IMG/VR virus record: IMGVR_UViG_3300045886_000064
Coordinates: 1 to 28,962 of that record
Origin: a virus
Direction: 5' to 3' (one strand)
DNA: 28,962 nucleotides
A model generated the notes under the pieces. The model made no database searches and was not told where the DNA came from. It worked only from the letters and a program-made list of their open reading frames with translations. The position numbers and the translations under genes are program-made. Of the stretch, positions 16,336 through 24,399 are shown one piece after another. The number at the start of each line of letters is the position of its first letter. Positions within the stretch are counted from its first letter, which is position 1.

Positions 16336-16572
16336 CTAGCCTCCCCTCCGTCTCGATTTCGCCCCCGCCGCCCGATAGCACACGAGGCACATATCCCGCT
16401 CCTGAATCGGGTCATACGCGAAGCTACTGGCCCAGTGCCCGCAATCCCGCAGCCGCTCCTGGGGCTTCTGTTCGTCTGCGACCAAGCCCCAGTCGACCGA
16501 TACCACGGGGTAGCGTGGGCGCTGGCGCTCGACGTACCAGGCTTGCAGGCGGTCCCACCACTGGCGCACCAT
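16336..16572 (-). CDS. Small Cys-containing hypothetical protein
   Basis: The product has 78 residues from ATG 16572, coupled upstream by TGATG; a GTG one codon upstream is possible. It has a helical Trp/Arg-rich start (VRQWWDRLQAWYVERQRPRY), then a single CG and an MCLVCYR Cys pair near a basic end (KSRRRGG). It may bind zinc weakly or contact nucleic acid. Unknown function. Confidence 0.6.
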   Translation of the reverse strand: MVRQWWDRLQAWYVERQRPRYPVVSVDWGLVADEQKPQERLRDCGHWASSFAYDPIQERDMCLVCYRAAGAKSRRRGG

Positions 16573-16931
16573 CACAGCACCTCTTGCACAAACAGGCCCA
16601 TTTGCACTTCGCCCGTGATATTCCCCACGAGCACACAGCGCAGCCGCTGATTCTGACTGACGGGAATTTTACTCAAGAGCGGCCAGTCGTCATTCCGGTT
16701 GGCATCCGTGGCGGCAAAGCGTCGGCGCTGGGAATTGATGTTGGTGTCGTTGGCGGCATTGCGGAGCTGCAGGTCGTATACCACCGCGACGCTGGCACTC
16801 CCCGTGACGCCGACGAGATAGTAGCCGCCTTTGATCGCGCTGAGTTCCCCACTATCCACGAGCACATCCCCGTTACTGGGGTTGGTGAGGATCGTGCCGC
16901 TATACCATTTGCCAATCAGCGCCGTGGTCAT
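16572..16931 (-). CDS. Conserved phage hypothetical (virion-type) protein
   Basis: The product has 119 residues from ATG 16931, overlapping the terminase stop as ATGA. It is beta-rich, with a KWYSGTILTNPSNGDVLVDS start, SASVAVVYDLQLRNAANDTN, and a closing VQMGLFVQEVL. Similar small proteins often sit downstream of terminase genes. Possibly a decoration or collar component; not certain. Confidence 0.65.
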   Translation of the reverse strand: MTTALIGKWYSGTILTNPSNGDVLVDSGELSAIKGGYYLVGVTGSASVAVVYDLQLRNAANDTNINSQRRRFAATDANRNDDWPLLSKIPVSQNQRLRCVLVGNITGEVQMGLFVQEVL

Positions 16932-18463
16932 CGCGCCACCCCATAGCCGGCCGCCTTCACCTGTACGGGTGCGGTGCCCTGTGGCCGCATGGCTTTCACC
17001 GGCGCCTCCGCTGTCACCCAGTAGGAGAGGCAGTCACTGGTATGCGTCCGACGGCTGTAGGGGTCTTTCTGGTTGTAGGTCTTCTTGAGCCCGCCCCGGG
17101 GATCCGCCAAGACTTGCTCCAGATCGGTAATCAGCTCCTGGCACTGGGGCGACACGATCACATGCGTGGCCCCGGTTTCATCCCGCAAGGCTAGATTCAT
17201 GGCGTTCACCCGGTCCACCTCTAAGGGATTGGCGGCGGGCACTTTCATGCGTAACCGGGCGCTGTATGCTTGCATGAGCTTCAGCAGCATCGTATAACTC
17301 GACTTCGGCGCGTCCTGGGTCAGATGCGAGCGATTGCCCCCGTTTGCATCGCCATAAATCCAGATCTCGTGTGGGTGGCGAGGGTAGCGCTGGCGGAAGG
17401 CATCCACCTGGTCTTCGATCACCCCTTCATCGAGCACGATCTCATCGTACACGCGGAACAGGTTGCCATCCCGTTGCCCCAGCACCGTACAGAAGGGGCT
17501 CACGTTGAAATCCCAGCACCAGCAGAGCGGTTTATAGGGCGAGAGGGGTGGCTGCTCCCGCACATGGATGGCTCGGGCAAAGTTCCCATACGCCACCGCT
17601 CCGCTGATGCCAGGGATCAGTTCCCCATTCAGCCGAATGCGGCGGGCCAGCGAGCCCAAGGGATAGCGGGCTTCCAGCCGGGCGATTTCTTCGCCACTGA
17701 TAAAGGGATTATCGTAGATGCTGGCATTAAACAACCCCACGTCGGTTTTGCGGCCTTCGAGAATGGGCGCGATAATTTCCGAGTACACCCAGGAGATCGT
17801 CTCGACATGCCCCTCGGGTGGCAGCAAGGTCGCGGTGGCAAACACCCGCAGCCGACGCCCGGCCCCCACGCGAATGGTGGCTTCCTCGTAGTGCTTCTTG
17901 GGTGGGGGCTCATCGAAGGAAATAAAGTCCAATCCCGCGCCCGCGCTCTTGCTGGCCAGCGCCTCACAGCTCTTATACACCGCGACCGACCCACTCTTGA
18001 GCCGCAGCTCCTGATCGCCTGGCCGCCATTCCGCAATCTCTCTGGCCGGGATGAAGGGCTCGGGCTGTCCCGGCTTGGTGTGCCCGTTGTCGAACAGGGC
18101 CGGCTGCAGCACGTCCCGAATCACGTTGCCATCCAGGCCAAAGATCCAGCCACTGGTGGCGCGGTCTCGTACCTCCAGACTGGTGCCATCGGGGAGCGTG
18201 CTATAGGCGCTGTGAATGGGCTCGATGCCTTCGCGCAAGAGCTTTGCCGTACACCAGCTATTGATCGCCGTCTTGCCCCAGCGATTCGAGCCCACGGCCC
18301 AATTCTCCCACTTGCCGCTGATCTCGGGGTGCAACACGCTGTCGGCAAAGGGGCGCTGTTTCACCGTGGGCTGGAAGTGCCGCATGGGGTCGCTGGCCTG
18401 GCGTTGAGCCAGAGTGAGACTGGCGATGCGCTGAAAGAGGGCAATCTCGTCAGGGGTGGGCAT
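16928..18463 (-). CDS. terL: Large terminase (packaging ATPase-nuclease)
   Basis: The product has 511 residues from ATG 18463, with AAGAGG eight bases ahead; an in-frame ATG 31 codons upstream is not needed. The motor domain shows a Walker A-like GSNRWGKT (residues 58-65), Walker B DFISFDEP (179-186) with the catalytic Glu, and the coupling segment ATATLLPPEG (about 210-218). The RNase H-like nuclease shows WDFN (Asp318), a GDANG loop (Asp372) and a C-terminal HTSDCLSYWV, where the third metal-binding Asp usually lies. It packages DNA into the procapsid through the portal and cuts the concatemer. Length is normal for the family. Confidence 0.9.
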   Translation of the reverse strand: MPTPDEIALFQRIASLTLAQRQASDPMRHFQPTVKQRPFADSVLHPEISGKWENWAVGSNRWGKTAINSWCTAKLLREGIEPIHSAYSTLPDGTSLEVRDRATSGWIFGLDGNVIRDVLQPALFDNGHTKPGQPEPFIPAREIAEWRPGDQELRLKSGSVAVYKSCEALASKSAGAGLDFISFDEPPPKKHYEEATIRVGAGRRLRVFATATLLPPEGHVETISWVYSEIIAPILEGRKTDVGLFNASIYDNPFISGEEIARLEARYPLGSLARRIRLNGELIPGISGAVAYGNFARAIHVREQPPLSPYKPLCWCWDFNVSPFCTVLGQRDGNLFRVYDEIVLDEGVIEDQVDAFRQRYPRHPHEIWIYGDANGGNRSHLTQDAPKSSYTMLLKLMQAYSARLRMKVPAANPLEVDRVNAMNLALRDETGATHVIVSPQCQELITDLEQVLADPRGGLKKTYNQKDPYSRRTHTSDCLSYWVTAEAPVKAMRPQGTAPVQVKAAGYGVAR

Positions 18464-18608
18464 GCGGTTTGACCTCTTGGGCGTGACAGGCGCTGCAGAG
18501 ATACCACGTCGGCACCTTGACCGCTTCGGGCTCGTGGTAGGGCAGCTCACGCCCACAGATACAGCAGCGCACGGTGGTCGTGTCGTCTGACTTTTCTGCC
18601 GTCGCCAT
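18450..18608 (-). CDS. 52-residue zinc-ribbon protein between the two terminase genes
   Basis: The frame starts at ATG 18608, sharing bases with the small-terminase stop (TGATG), and ends 14 bases inside the large-terminase gene. The product has CCICGREL near the start and CSACH near the end, a clean two-knuckle zinc site, plus a His-rich tail (KPHAHP). It may be an accessory of the packaging complex or an HNH-like remnant without catalytic residues. Evidence is the coupling and the Cys pattern. Confidence 0.6.
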   Translation of the reverse strand: MATAEKSDDTTTVRCCICGRELPYHEPEAVKVPTWYLCSACHAQEVKPHAHP

Positions 18609-19012
18609 CACGCGGCACTCCCCGGTAGAAGCTGCAAGGCGTCGTCCTGGCGCCCGGTGCTGAGCGCGTCCAAAAAGGCGGACAATTCCAGGTCACTCAT
18701 CATAATAATGGCCTGGATATGCGTCTGGGTAATGTTGAGGTCGATGGTTTCTTTCGGCTTGCCCCAGAGGTGCTCGGCGAAAAACTTCTCCATGTGGGGC
18801 GCGTCGCCGGCCTTGAGACGAACCTTCAGAGCCGCTAGATACTCGGGGTCCAGCAGGTGAATCGAGGCGAGTTCCTTGATGGGCGTGACTTCGAGGGTGG
18901 CGCGATGCTTGGCGCCCTTGGGCTTGCCAGGATTGCCAGCCGCAAACCGACCGTTAGCGGTCCGATTTGCGTCGGATTTAAACCGTATTCGTGCGGGTTT
19001 TTGCGCAGCCAA
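18608..19012 (-). CDS. terS: Probable small terminase subunit
   Basis: The product has 134 residues from TTG 19012, the only in-frame start after two upstream stops; the ribosome site is weak (GGTGG). The N-terminus is basic (KPARIRFKSDANRTANGRF) and runs into FAAGNPGKPKGAKHRA, a motif common at the start of phage small-terminase-like DUF5681-type proteins. A helical centre follows (PEYLAALKVRLKAGDAPHME) with the HLWGKPKETID segment. Position as first gene of the late operon ahead of the large terminase fits. It should recognise phage DNA for packaging. Confidence 0.7.
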   Translation of the reverse strand: MAAQKPARIRFKSDANRTANGRFAAGNPGKPKGAKHRATLEVTPIKELASIHLLDPEYLAALKVRLKAGDAPHMEKFFAEHLWGKPKETIDLNITQTHIQAIIMMSDLELSAFLDALSTGRQDDALQLLPGSAA

Positions 19013-19021
19013 GATGCACCA

Positions 19022-19036
19022 CCGCCATGGTGGCGG
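19022..19036. promoter_or_regulatory. Hairpin or operator in the late-operon leader
   Basis: CCGCCA-TGG-TGGCGG is a perfect six-base inverted repeat with a three-base centre. It lies about ten bases before the TTG start of the small terminase gene, so an RNA hairpin here could control that weak start, or a protein could bind the DNA. Confidence 0.4.
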
Positions 19037-19061
19037 CGTTCTGTCCCTACTTTATCAGACA

Positions 19062-19091
19062 CTTATACCATATGCAAGATAATACCGTAAA
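19062..19091 (-). promoter_or_regulatory. Predicted late-module promoter
   Basis: On the minus strand, TTTACG (19086-19091) and TATAAG (19062-19067) are 18 bases apart and face the small terminase gene. A second option is TTGCAT with TAAAGT a little downstream. Both are sigma70-like by eye. A phage late promoter may instead need an activator. Confidence 0.4.
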
Positions 19092-19172
19092 TTTCTTTAT
19101 TCCCCCCTTGCGCACCTGGTGATGACGCCGGCACCACGCATCAGCCGACCTCATACACCATTTCCTTATGTT

Positions 19173-19216
19173 TTGTCATGTATTGTCATAGAACAATTCC
19201 ACTTCTGGATATATCC
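19173..19216. promoter_or_regulatory. Operator-like repeats between the divergent modules
   Basis: TTGTCAT occurs twice, ten bases apart (19173-19179 and 19183-19189). The second copy lies inside the inverted pair ATTGT/ACAAT (19182-19197), and the perfect palindrome GGATATATCC follows at 19207-19216. The stretch is AT-rich and lies between the two predicted promoters. The 68-residue ribbon-helix-helix-like protein next door is a natural candidate to bind it. Confidence 0.45.
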
Positions 19217-19263
19217 CATACATTATATGTGCAATATATTTTTCGTTCGACTCATAATTCCCC

Positions 19264-19292
19264 TTGACTTGGTTCCCTGACTGCCACATATT
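19264..19292 (+). promoter_or_regulatory. Predicted early-module promoter
   Basis: TTGACT (19264-19269) and CATATT (19287-19292) are 17 bases apart and start a transcript about 35 bases before the first early gene at 19334. The -35 box matches five of six sigma70 consensus bases, the -10 box four of six. The rest of the 320-base gap holds the late promoter and operator-like repeats and no gene. Confidence 0.5.
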
Positions 19293-19333
19293 AGGGTAGT
19301 CATCAGCTTAAATCATAGCACTAAAGGGGATCG

Positions 19334-19540
19334 ATGGCCATGTTTGACAATAAGTTGCTGAACATTCCGGTTGACAAACGCACCCATCAAATTCTCCGAG
19401 TGCTGGCCGCAGGCAGAGGCCTGAAATTGCGAGAGATACTCGAAGAATTTGCCAAACCGTATGAATATCTCCTGGCGCCGTTCGAAAAGCCAAACGGCCA
19501 TAAATCAGTACTGCCGTCCCACGACCAGGACGGCAAGTAG
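19334..19540 (+). CDS. Small ribbon-helix-helix-like protein, possible regulator
   Basis: The product has 68 residues from ATG 19334, with AGGGGA upstream; ATG 19340 has better spacing. The core KLLNIPVDKRTHQILRVLAA followed by GRGLKLREILEEFAK fits the beta-strand, helix, helix outline of CopG/Arc-type dimeric DNA binders. The C-terminal end is polar and loose. As first gene after the early promoter and next to the operator-like repeats, it could repress one or both divergent promoters. The fold call is from pattern; no family member is named. Confidence 0.6.
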   Translation: MAMFDNKLLNIPVDKRTHQILRVLAAGRGLKLREILEEFAKPYEYLLAPFEKPNGHKSVLPSHDQDGK

Positions 19541-19564
19541 GCTCCTGACACGTTGCGGTGAATT

Positions 19565-19858
19565 GTGCCCAACACACATCACGACTATTGCCCGATATTG
19601 CACGGACCTGACAAATGCCCAAACTCGTGCGCGTGCCCGCAAGGCTATGTGTACCTAGGGCGCCAGGCGTGGATTGTCGGCCTGGGGATGTCAGGAGCCC
19701 AAAACCATCATATCGGTGCACAGGCGTGGCGTCTATATGCCCCACGTCAGGCAGGGGCCCCATCAGCGTCTGGCGGCGTTTACGGGCCTCACAGCACCAG
19801 CGCTGGCCTGGTGGAGGGGCATTCTCTCATGTGTAAGATGGCGATGGGTAGGCCATGA
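19565..19858 (+). CDS. Possible Cys/His-rich hypothetical protein upstream of the helicase
   Basis: A 97-residue frame starts at GTG 19565 and ends with TGA overlapping the helicase ATG (ATGA), which supports translation. A GCGGTGA site lies about five bases ahead. CPILHGPDKC followed by CPNSCAC near the start suggests metal binding. The rest is Gly/His-rich and low in predicted structure. Competing frames exist in the same stretch, so this is tentative. Confidence 0.4.
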   Translation: MPNTHHDYCPILHGPDKCPNSCACPQGYVYLGRQAWIVGLGMSGAQNHHIGAQAWRLYAPRQAGAPSASGGVYGPHSTSAGLVEGHSLMCKMAMGRP

Positions 19859-21456
19859 CGACGATTGCCCTCCGACCGTATCAATTGGAAGCCATCGAAG
19901 CAGCCGAGAAAGTGCTGGCGCAAGGCCATCATCCGGTGCTGGCGTTGCCCACCGGGGCAGGTAAAAGCCTGGTGCTGGCAGAGATCGCCCGGCGCCATGA
20001 TGGGCGTGTGTTGGTGGCCACGCATCGGCAGGAACTGCTGCAGCAGAATATCCGCGCCTTGGCGCAGCTCTCCGGCCTGGAGTCGGCCGGCATCTATTCG
20101 GCCGGCCTGGAGCGACGGGAGGCGGAGGCACGGGTGGTGTTCGGCGGTATCCAATCGATCTATCGCCACATGGAGCGCCTGCAGGCGTGGCGACCGTTCT
20201 CCCTGGTCATCGTCGATGAATGCCATCTGGTGCCGCCCAAGAGCGCCAACGGGGCCATGTATGCCCAGGTCTTCGCCGCCTGCCCAGAGGCTCCACGAGT
20301 GGGGTTGAGTGCCACACCCTACCGCTTGGAAGGCGGACAGGTCTGGGGCGAGTCCGATAGCTGGTTCGATGTGCTGGCCTATGAGGTTGGCATCCGGGCT
20401 TTAATTCCCGACTATCTGGCGCCGTTGCGGGGCATTCTGACCGCCCATAATGTCGACGTGGCTGGGGTGCGCACGCGCCAGGGGGATTATGTCCTGAGCG
20501 ATCTCAGCCAGAAGGCGTGCGATCAAGATCTGGTCGAAGGCGCCCTTGATGAGCTGTGCCAGCTGGCGCAGGCGCGGCGCTCTTGGCTGCTCTTTTGCGT
20601 CGATGTGGCCCATACCCGGCTCGTCACTGAACGCCTGCAGGCCCGCGGCATTGCCTGCGACCTGATCACCGGCGACACGCCCAAGGATCAGCGCGCCGAC
20701 ATTCTGGGCCGGTTCGATCGAGGCGAGCTGCGGGCGCTGGTGAATTGCCAGGTCGCCACCACGGGCTTTAATTTGCCCGATGTCGACGCCATTGCCATGC
20801 TGCGGCCCAGCCAAAGCAAATCCTTAATCGTGCAGATGATCGGCCGGGGGTCCAGGCAAGCGCCCGGCAAAGAGGATTGCCTCATCGTTGATTTCGCCGG
20901 CAATCTCGATCGTCATGCCCCATTGCATGAAATTCCCTCCATCGAATCCTCCCCCGCACGCGAGGCCCGAGACGCCCGAGAACGCCAGAAACGCCAGGAA
21001 GCCGCCGAACGCCTCAAGCAATACCAGCACAGTACCAAAGCCTCCACCCGTGACCCATTTGGTGAGGATCAGCCCGTTGGCCTCGTGCGTGGTGTCCTGA
21101 AAGCGATCTACGAGTTGCAGCCCAGCAAGAAGTATCCCGGCAAGCAGAATCTTGTGGTGTCGTATCTGCTCGACGGGCAGCCCAAGTGGGTGCGCCAGTG
21201 GGTGACGCTGGAATATGAGGGTGGCGCCCAGTGGTATGCCCGGCAATGGTTCGCACGTCGGGGGGTGTCAATGCCGAGTACGGCGGCGGAGGCGTTATCC
21301 CAGGCGCATCAGGGGCGTTACCCGACACCACAAGGGGTCGTGCTGCTCCCCGAAGGCAAGTATATGCGCATCGTCCTTGAGCATTTTGGCAGTATCCAGG
21401 ACGTGCGATCCTACGACGACGACACCGAGGATGCCTATGCCCACGCCGACGATTGA
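19855..21456 (+). CDS. SF2 DEAD/H-type helicase (RadD/UvsW-like)
   Basis: The product has 533 residues from ATG 19855. It shows an N-terminal Q-type RPYQ (residues 7-10), Walker A PTGAGKS (32-38), a DECH box (121-124), SATP (152-155), the second RecA-like domain with a TGDTP turn (272-276) and TTGFNLPDVDAIAML, and motif VI QMIGRGSR (327-334). A charged helix (residues about 370-395) and a C-terminal domain with KYPGKQNLVVSYL and WVRQWVTLEYEGGAQWYARQ follow. Such phage helicases remodel forks or R-loops and help recombination-dependent replication. Unlike cellular RadD, no zinc finger is visible. It overlaps the primase gene by 20 bases, so the two are likely made together. Confidence 0.88.
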   Translation: MTTIALRPYQLEAIEAAEKVLAQGHHPVLALPTGAGKSLVLAEIARRHDGRVLVATHRQELLQQNIRALAQLSGLESAGIYSAGLERREAEARVVFGGIQSIYRHMERLQAWRPFSLVIVDECHLVPPKSANGAMYAQVFAACPEAPRVGLSATPYRLEGGQVWGESDSWFDVLAYEVGIRALIPDYLAPLRGILTAHNVDVAGVRTRQGDYVLSDLSQKACDQDLVEGALDELCQLAQARRSWLLFCVDVAHTRLVTERLQARGIACDLITGDTPKDQRADILGRFDRGELRALVNCQVATTGFNLPDVDAIAMLRPSQSKSLIVQMIGRGSRQAPGKEDCLIVDFAGNLDRHAPLHEIPSIESSPAREARDARERQKRQEAAERLKQYQHSTKASTRDPFGEDQPVGLVRGVLKAIYELQPSKKYPGKQNLVVSYLLDGQPKWVRQWVTLEYEGGAQWYARQWFARRGVSMPSTAAEALSQAHQGRYPTPQGVVLLPEGKYMRIVLEHFGSIQDVRSYDDDTEDAYAHADD

Positions 21457-23686
21457 TCTCGGGATCACCGAGCGCTTTTTCGAGACGATGCTGGGGCCAG
21501 ACTGGGCCAGCGAGACGCTGATTCTACAAGCCTTCGACGATGATAAGGATCGCATCCGCCGTGAACGCCGGATTGCCAAGATGAAAGGCAGGCCCTACCG
21601 ATCGCCTCGAGCGCATACGGCTGTCGGTGTCTGGGCACAAGTCAAGGACCGCGCAATCTCCTGGGCAAAAGATGGCTGCTGTGTTTCATGGGCCATTCAG
21701 CGCTTTGAGGGTAAGCGACGCGATCACCCGGACTATTTCCGTGGGATTCGCTGTGTGGCCCTTGACTTCGATACGCCCGATCAGCCGTTGCCCGAGTTCC
21801 CGCTGACGCCCCATGCTGTGGTCGAGACGAGCCCAGGGAAATATCACGTCTACTGGCGTGTCGATCTCAGCCGAGAGGCCTATGATCGGCTCATGCCCGT
21901 CCTCATTGATCGGTATGGCGCCGATCCCAATGCGGCTGATGTGTGTCGGGTCTTGCGCTTGCCTGGGTTTCCACACCAAAAGAAGGATAGCCAAAAGGCG
22001 CTTGAGAAGTTACCCACACTCGTCACGGTACGGACCACGACGAATGGACATGTCGATGAGCCCTTATCTCTCTCGGTCATTCACGCGGAGGCATGGCCGA
22101 TTCCGACCGAAGAGCCTGTACAGGCCACACGCGCTGGAAATCATCTGAATGGTCAGCCTGGGTCTTCGCCGGCTAGACGCAAAAGCTATCCCGCCATCCT
22201 CCCGAGTGCCGGCCCATTCGACTTTCCGGCCATCACCAAGGCGCTGGCGTGCATCCCCTCCGAAGGGCGCCAGACCTGGCTCACCGTGGGCATGGCGCTG
22301 GCCAGCATCAGCCATCCCCGAGCTCGGCTGCTGTGGGACGATTGGAGTCAGCAGAGCGACAAGTACGACCCGGATGATCAGTCGCGGACGTGGGATAGCT
22401 TTAAAGAGCATACGGCGCGGGTGTCGGAGGAGTCGGCACGGGTGGGATTGGGCACCTTGTTCCATCTGGCCCGGCAGCATGGCTATGTGCCCGATGCCGC
22501 GGCGAGCTGGAAGCGTGACCTCATCACCACCCGCAGTGGTGAGCCCACCGAGAATGTCACCAACGTCTGTCTGTGGCTGACCCATGACGAGACGTGGCAA
22601 GGGCGCTTCTGGTGGGATGCCGTCGCCAATGTGCCGATGTGCGACGATGCCGTGGTGGGAGATCAGCTCGTGACCGATATCGCGCATTGGTTGGGGCAAC
22701 AAGCCCGGATCCCCATTCGCTCGCTGCGCCTGGTGGAGCGCTGCATCACCGCCGTCTGTCAGCAGACCGCCCGTGACCCCATTGTCGAATGGCTCGATGC
22801 CCTGCCGCCGTGGGATGGCATCGAACGCCTGGAGTCCTGGCTCGAAGATGTAGCCGAGGCGCCAGGCAGTGCCTATGGCCGAGCCGTCTCCCGCCTGATT
22901 CCTGTGTCCATGGTGGCCCGCGCCAAGGCCCCAGGCTGCCTGTACCGCTATGTGGTGATCCTCGAAGGCCCGGAGGAGAGCGGCAAGAGTTCGCTGGTGC
23001 GGGCGCTTGGGCAACGCTGGTACGCCAATATGAGCATGATGCTGGAGAGCAAAGAGAGTCATATGGCGATCCAGGGCGTGTGGGTCGCCGAGTTGACCGA
23101 GCTGGATTCGCTCACACGCAGCGAAGAGAACCGCATCAAGAGCTTCCTCACCATGACGCAGGACGACTATGTCCCTAAGTATTCGAATACCCGCGTCAAA
23201 TATCCCAGGCGTACCGTCTTTGTGGGAACCACCAATGAGCAAGAATACCTCAAAGGGCTCTCAGGCAATACGCGCTTTTTACCTATTCCTACTCGTGCGA
23301 TTGACGTGGATCTGTTTGAAGCCATGCGCGAGCAGCTCTTTGCCGAGGCGCTGGTCTATGTCGCCACCCATCCGCAGCAGTGGTGGGACGTGCCCACGGC
23401 GGTCAAGATCGAGGCCAGCCTGGAACGCGATGTGCGCCGGCATACCAACGAGTATGAGGAGCGCATCGCCGAATGGTTGTTGCCCCTGGTCGCCCAGGGC
23501 AAGCAGCGGGTGAGCTGGCCCGAGATCGCCGAACAAGTCCTCAAGATCACCAGTCCCGAAGCGTGGAAAGATACCCGCCTCCTGGCCCAAGTGCGTGCCG
23601 CTATGCGGGCCTTGGGATGGGTGCGGAAACCCGTGCGTGATGGCCTCATCACACGGCGCCTGTGGATCAAAGCCGACAGCTCCTAG
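21437..23686 (+). CDS. Primase-helicase: AEP primase fused to VirE-type P-loop ATPase
   Basis: The product has 749 residues. I place the start at ATG 21437, since GAGG lies six bases before it; longer upstream frames lie inside the helicase gene. An RepB-like archaeo-eukaryotic primase domain spans residues about 60-200, with the DFD metal pair at Asp110/Asp112, an HAVVETSPGKYHVYWRVDL strand and CRVLRLPGFPHQKK. A PriCT-2-like linker lies at about 260-330 (WLTVGMALASISHPRARLLW). The VirE-type ATPase follows, with Walker A GPEESGKS (511-518), a WVAELTEL Walker B, and a FVGTTNEQEYL sensor. One protein could prime and unwind at the origin, as in many small phage replicons. No DNA polymerase gene is in the window, so the host's may be used. 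Confidence 0.88.
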   Translation: MPTPTIDLGITERFFETMLGPDWASETLILQAFDDDKDRIRRERRIAKMKGRPYRSPRAHTAVGVWAQVKDRAISWAKDGCCVSWAIQRFEGKRRDHPDYFRGIRCVALDFDTPDQPLPEFPLTPHAVVETSPGKYHVYWRVDLSREAYDRLMPVLIDRYGADPNAADVCRVLRLPGFPHQKKDSQKALEKLPTLVTVRTTTNGHVDEPLSLSVIHAEAWPIPTEEPVQATRAGNHLNGQPGSSPARRKSYPAILPSAGPFDFPAITKALACIPSEGRQTWLTVGMALASISHPRARLLWDDWSQQSDKYDPDDQSRTWDSFKEHTARVSEESARVGLGTLFHLARQHGYVPDAAASWKRDLITTRSGEPTENVTNVCLWLTHDETWQGRFWWDAVANVPMCDDAVVGDQLVTDIAHWLGQQARIPIRSLRLVERCITAVCQQTARDPIVEWLDALPPWDGIERLESWLEDVAEAPGSAYGRAVSRLIPVSMVARAKAPGCLYRYVVILEGPEESGKSSLVRALGQRWYANMSMMLESKESHMAIQGVWVAELTELDSLTRSEENRIKSFLTMTQDDYVPKYSNTRVKYPRRTVFVGTTNEQEYLKGLSGNTRFLPIPTRAIDVDLFEAMREQLFAEALVYVATHPQQWWDVPTAVKIEASLERDVRRHTNEYEERIAEWLLPLVAQGKQRVSWPEIAEQVLKITSPEAWKDTRLLAQVRAAMRALGWVRKPVRDGLITRRLWIKADSS

Positions 23687-23696
23687 CTCATCTGCC

Positions 23697-23996
23697 GTAA
23701 CGATTACAGTCTGTTACGTTTTTCACCTTCCACCTAACACCTGGATTTTATTCACATGTTACAGCGTTACGTCTCGTTTCAGTCCTTTTATAAAACCGTA
23801 TCTCCAGGGGGAACCATGTATAGGGTAGCCATATGTCATATGGCAGATACCGTATATGGCAAATGGCAGACATTTATCCAAAGTTGTACACACTTTTCTC
23901 TTTCTTCTGTAACTTCTAGTAACAGTGTAACAAGTAAAGAATATCAAAGAGTTAGAGCGTTACACTCGACTCGGCAGCACTGTAACGGAGCGTAAC
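23697..23996. repeat. Iteron-like GTAAC/GTTAC cluster, candidate replication origin or operator
   Basis: The 326-base stretch between the primase-helicase and the next gene has no convincing frame. It holds ten GTAAC or GTTAC sites: GTAAC at 23697, 23909, 23919, 23927, 23982 and 23992; GTTAC at 23713, 23758, 23766 and 23959. Chance would give fewer than one per strand motif in this length. Several are spaced eight or ten bases apart, about one helical turn. The stretch is AT-richer than its neighbours and follows the primase gene, as phage origins often do. It could equally be a regulator array for the downstream genes. Confidence 0.6.
23829..23868. promoter_or_regulatory. Palindrome and ATGGCA repeats inside the iteron stretch
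   Basis: CCATATG-T-CATATGG (23829-23843) is a perfect seven-base inverted repeat with a one-base centre. Its right arm starts a set of three ATGGCA direct repeats (23840, 23856, 23863). A dimeric binding site in the middle of the GTAAC cluster would suit an origin or a repressor-controlled promoter. Confidence 0.5.
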
Positions 23997-24012
23997 AGTG
24001 AGGAAATACCCG

Positions 24013-24399
24013 ATGATCGAATGGAAACAGCACGATGACGAGGATGCCCCGTTGCGTCCTGAGGTGGATGCCTGGATTGAGGCGTGTGAGGCAGCATTGA
24101 GCTGTCACATCGCCGCGTTGGAAGCCGAAATCGCACGGCTCACGGAAGACCTGCGCCTGTCTCGGCTGGCCGTCGAGGCATGGACCGATAACTCGAATGC
24201 CTGGCAGGCTGAGGCAAAAGCCCTGCGCCAGCCCTGCACATGCAATCCAGTGGGGATTGGGGACGCATGCAATGGCTGCTGCCATGTACGAAATGCCCTC
24301 GGAGCGTACATCAATCGAGCGATACCCTGGACGCTAGGAACGGAATTGTTAATGGCTTTTGACGCCGCCGTGCAGGCGGTGCGGGAGGGACAGGGATGA
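24013..24399 (+). CDS. Hypothetical early protein with coiled coil and Cys cluster
   Basis: The product has 128 residues from ATG 24013, with GAGG about nine bases ahead. The N-terminus is acidic (EWKQHDDEDAPLRPEVDAW), then a helix likely to be coiled coil (HIAALEAEIARLTEDLRLSR) leads to a Cys group CTC and CNGCC with a His after it, probably a zinc site. The last residues [11 protein letters not shown] are shared with the gene ending at 24857 because the DNA there is repeated. Function unknown. Confidence 0.68.
   Translation: MIEWKQHDDEDAPLRPEVDAWIEACEAALSCHIAALEAEIARLTEDLRLSRLAVEAWTDNSNAWQAEAKALRQPCTCNPVGIGDACNGCCHVRNALGAYINRAIPWTLGTELLMAFDAAVQAVREGQG

Noticed and set aside
22064-23242. 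392-residue minus-strand frame opposite the primase-helicase
   Set aside because: It is the shadow of a motif-rich plus-strand gene, with no ribosome site or recognisable pattern.
23756-23995. 79-residue plus-strand frame in the iteron stretch
   Set aside because: Poor ribosome site, no protein-like pattern, and the DNA is dominated by GTAAC/GTTAC repeats and a palindrome.
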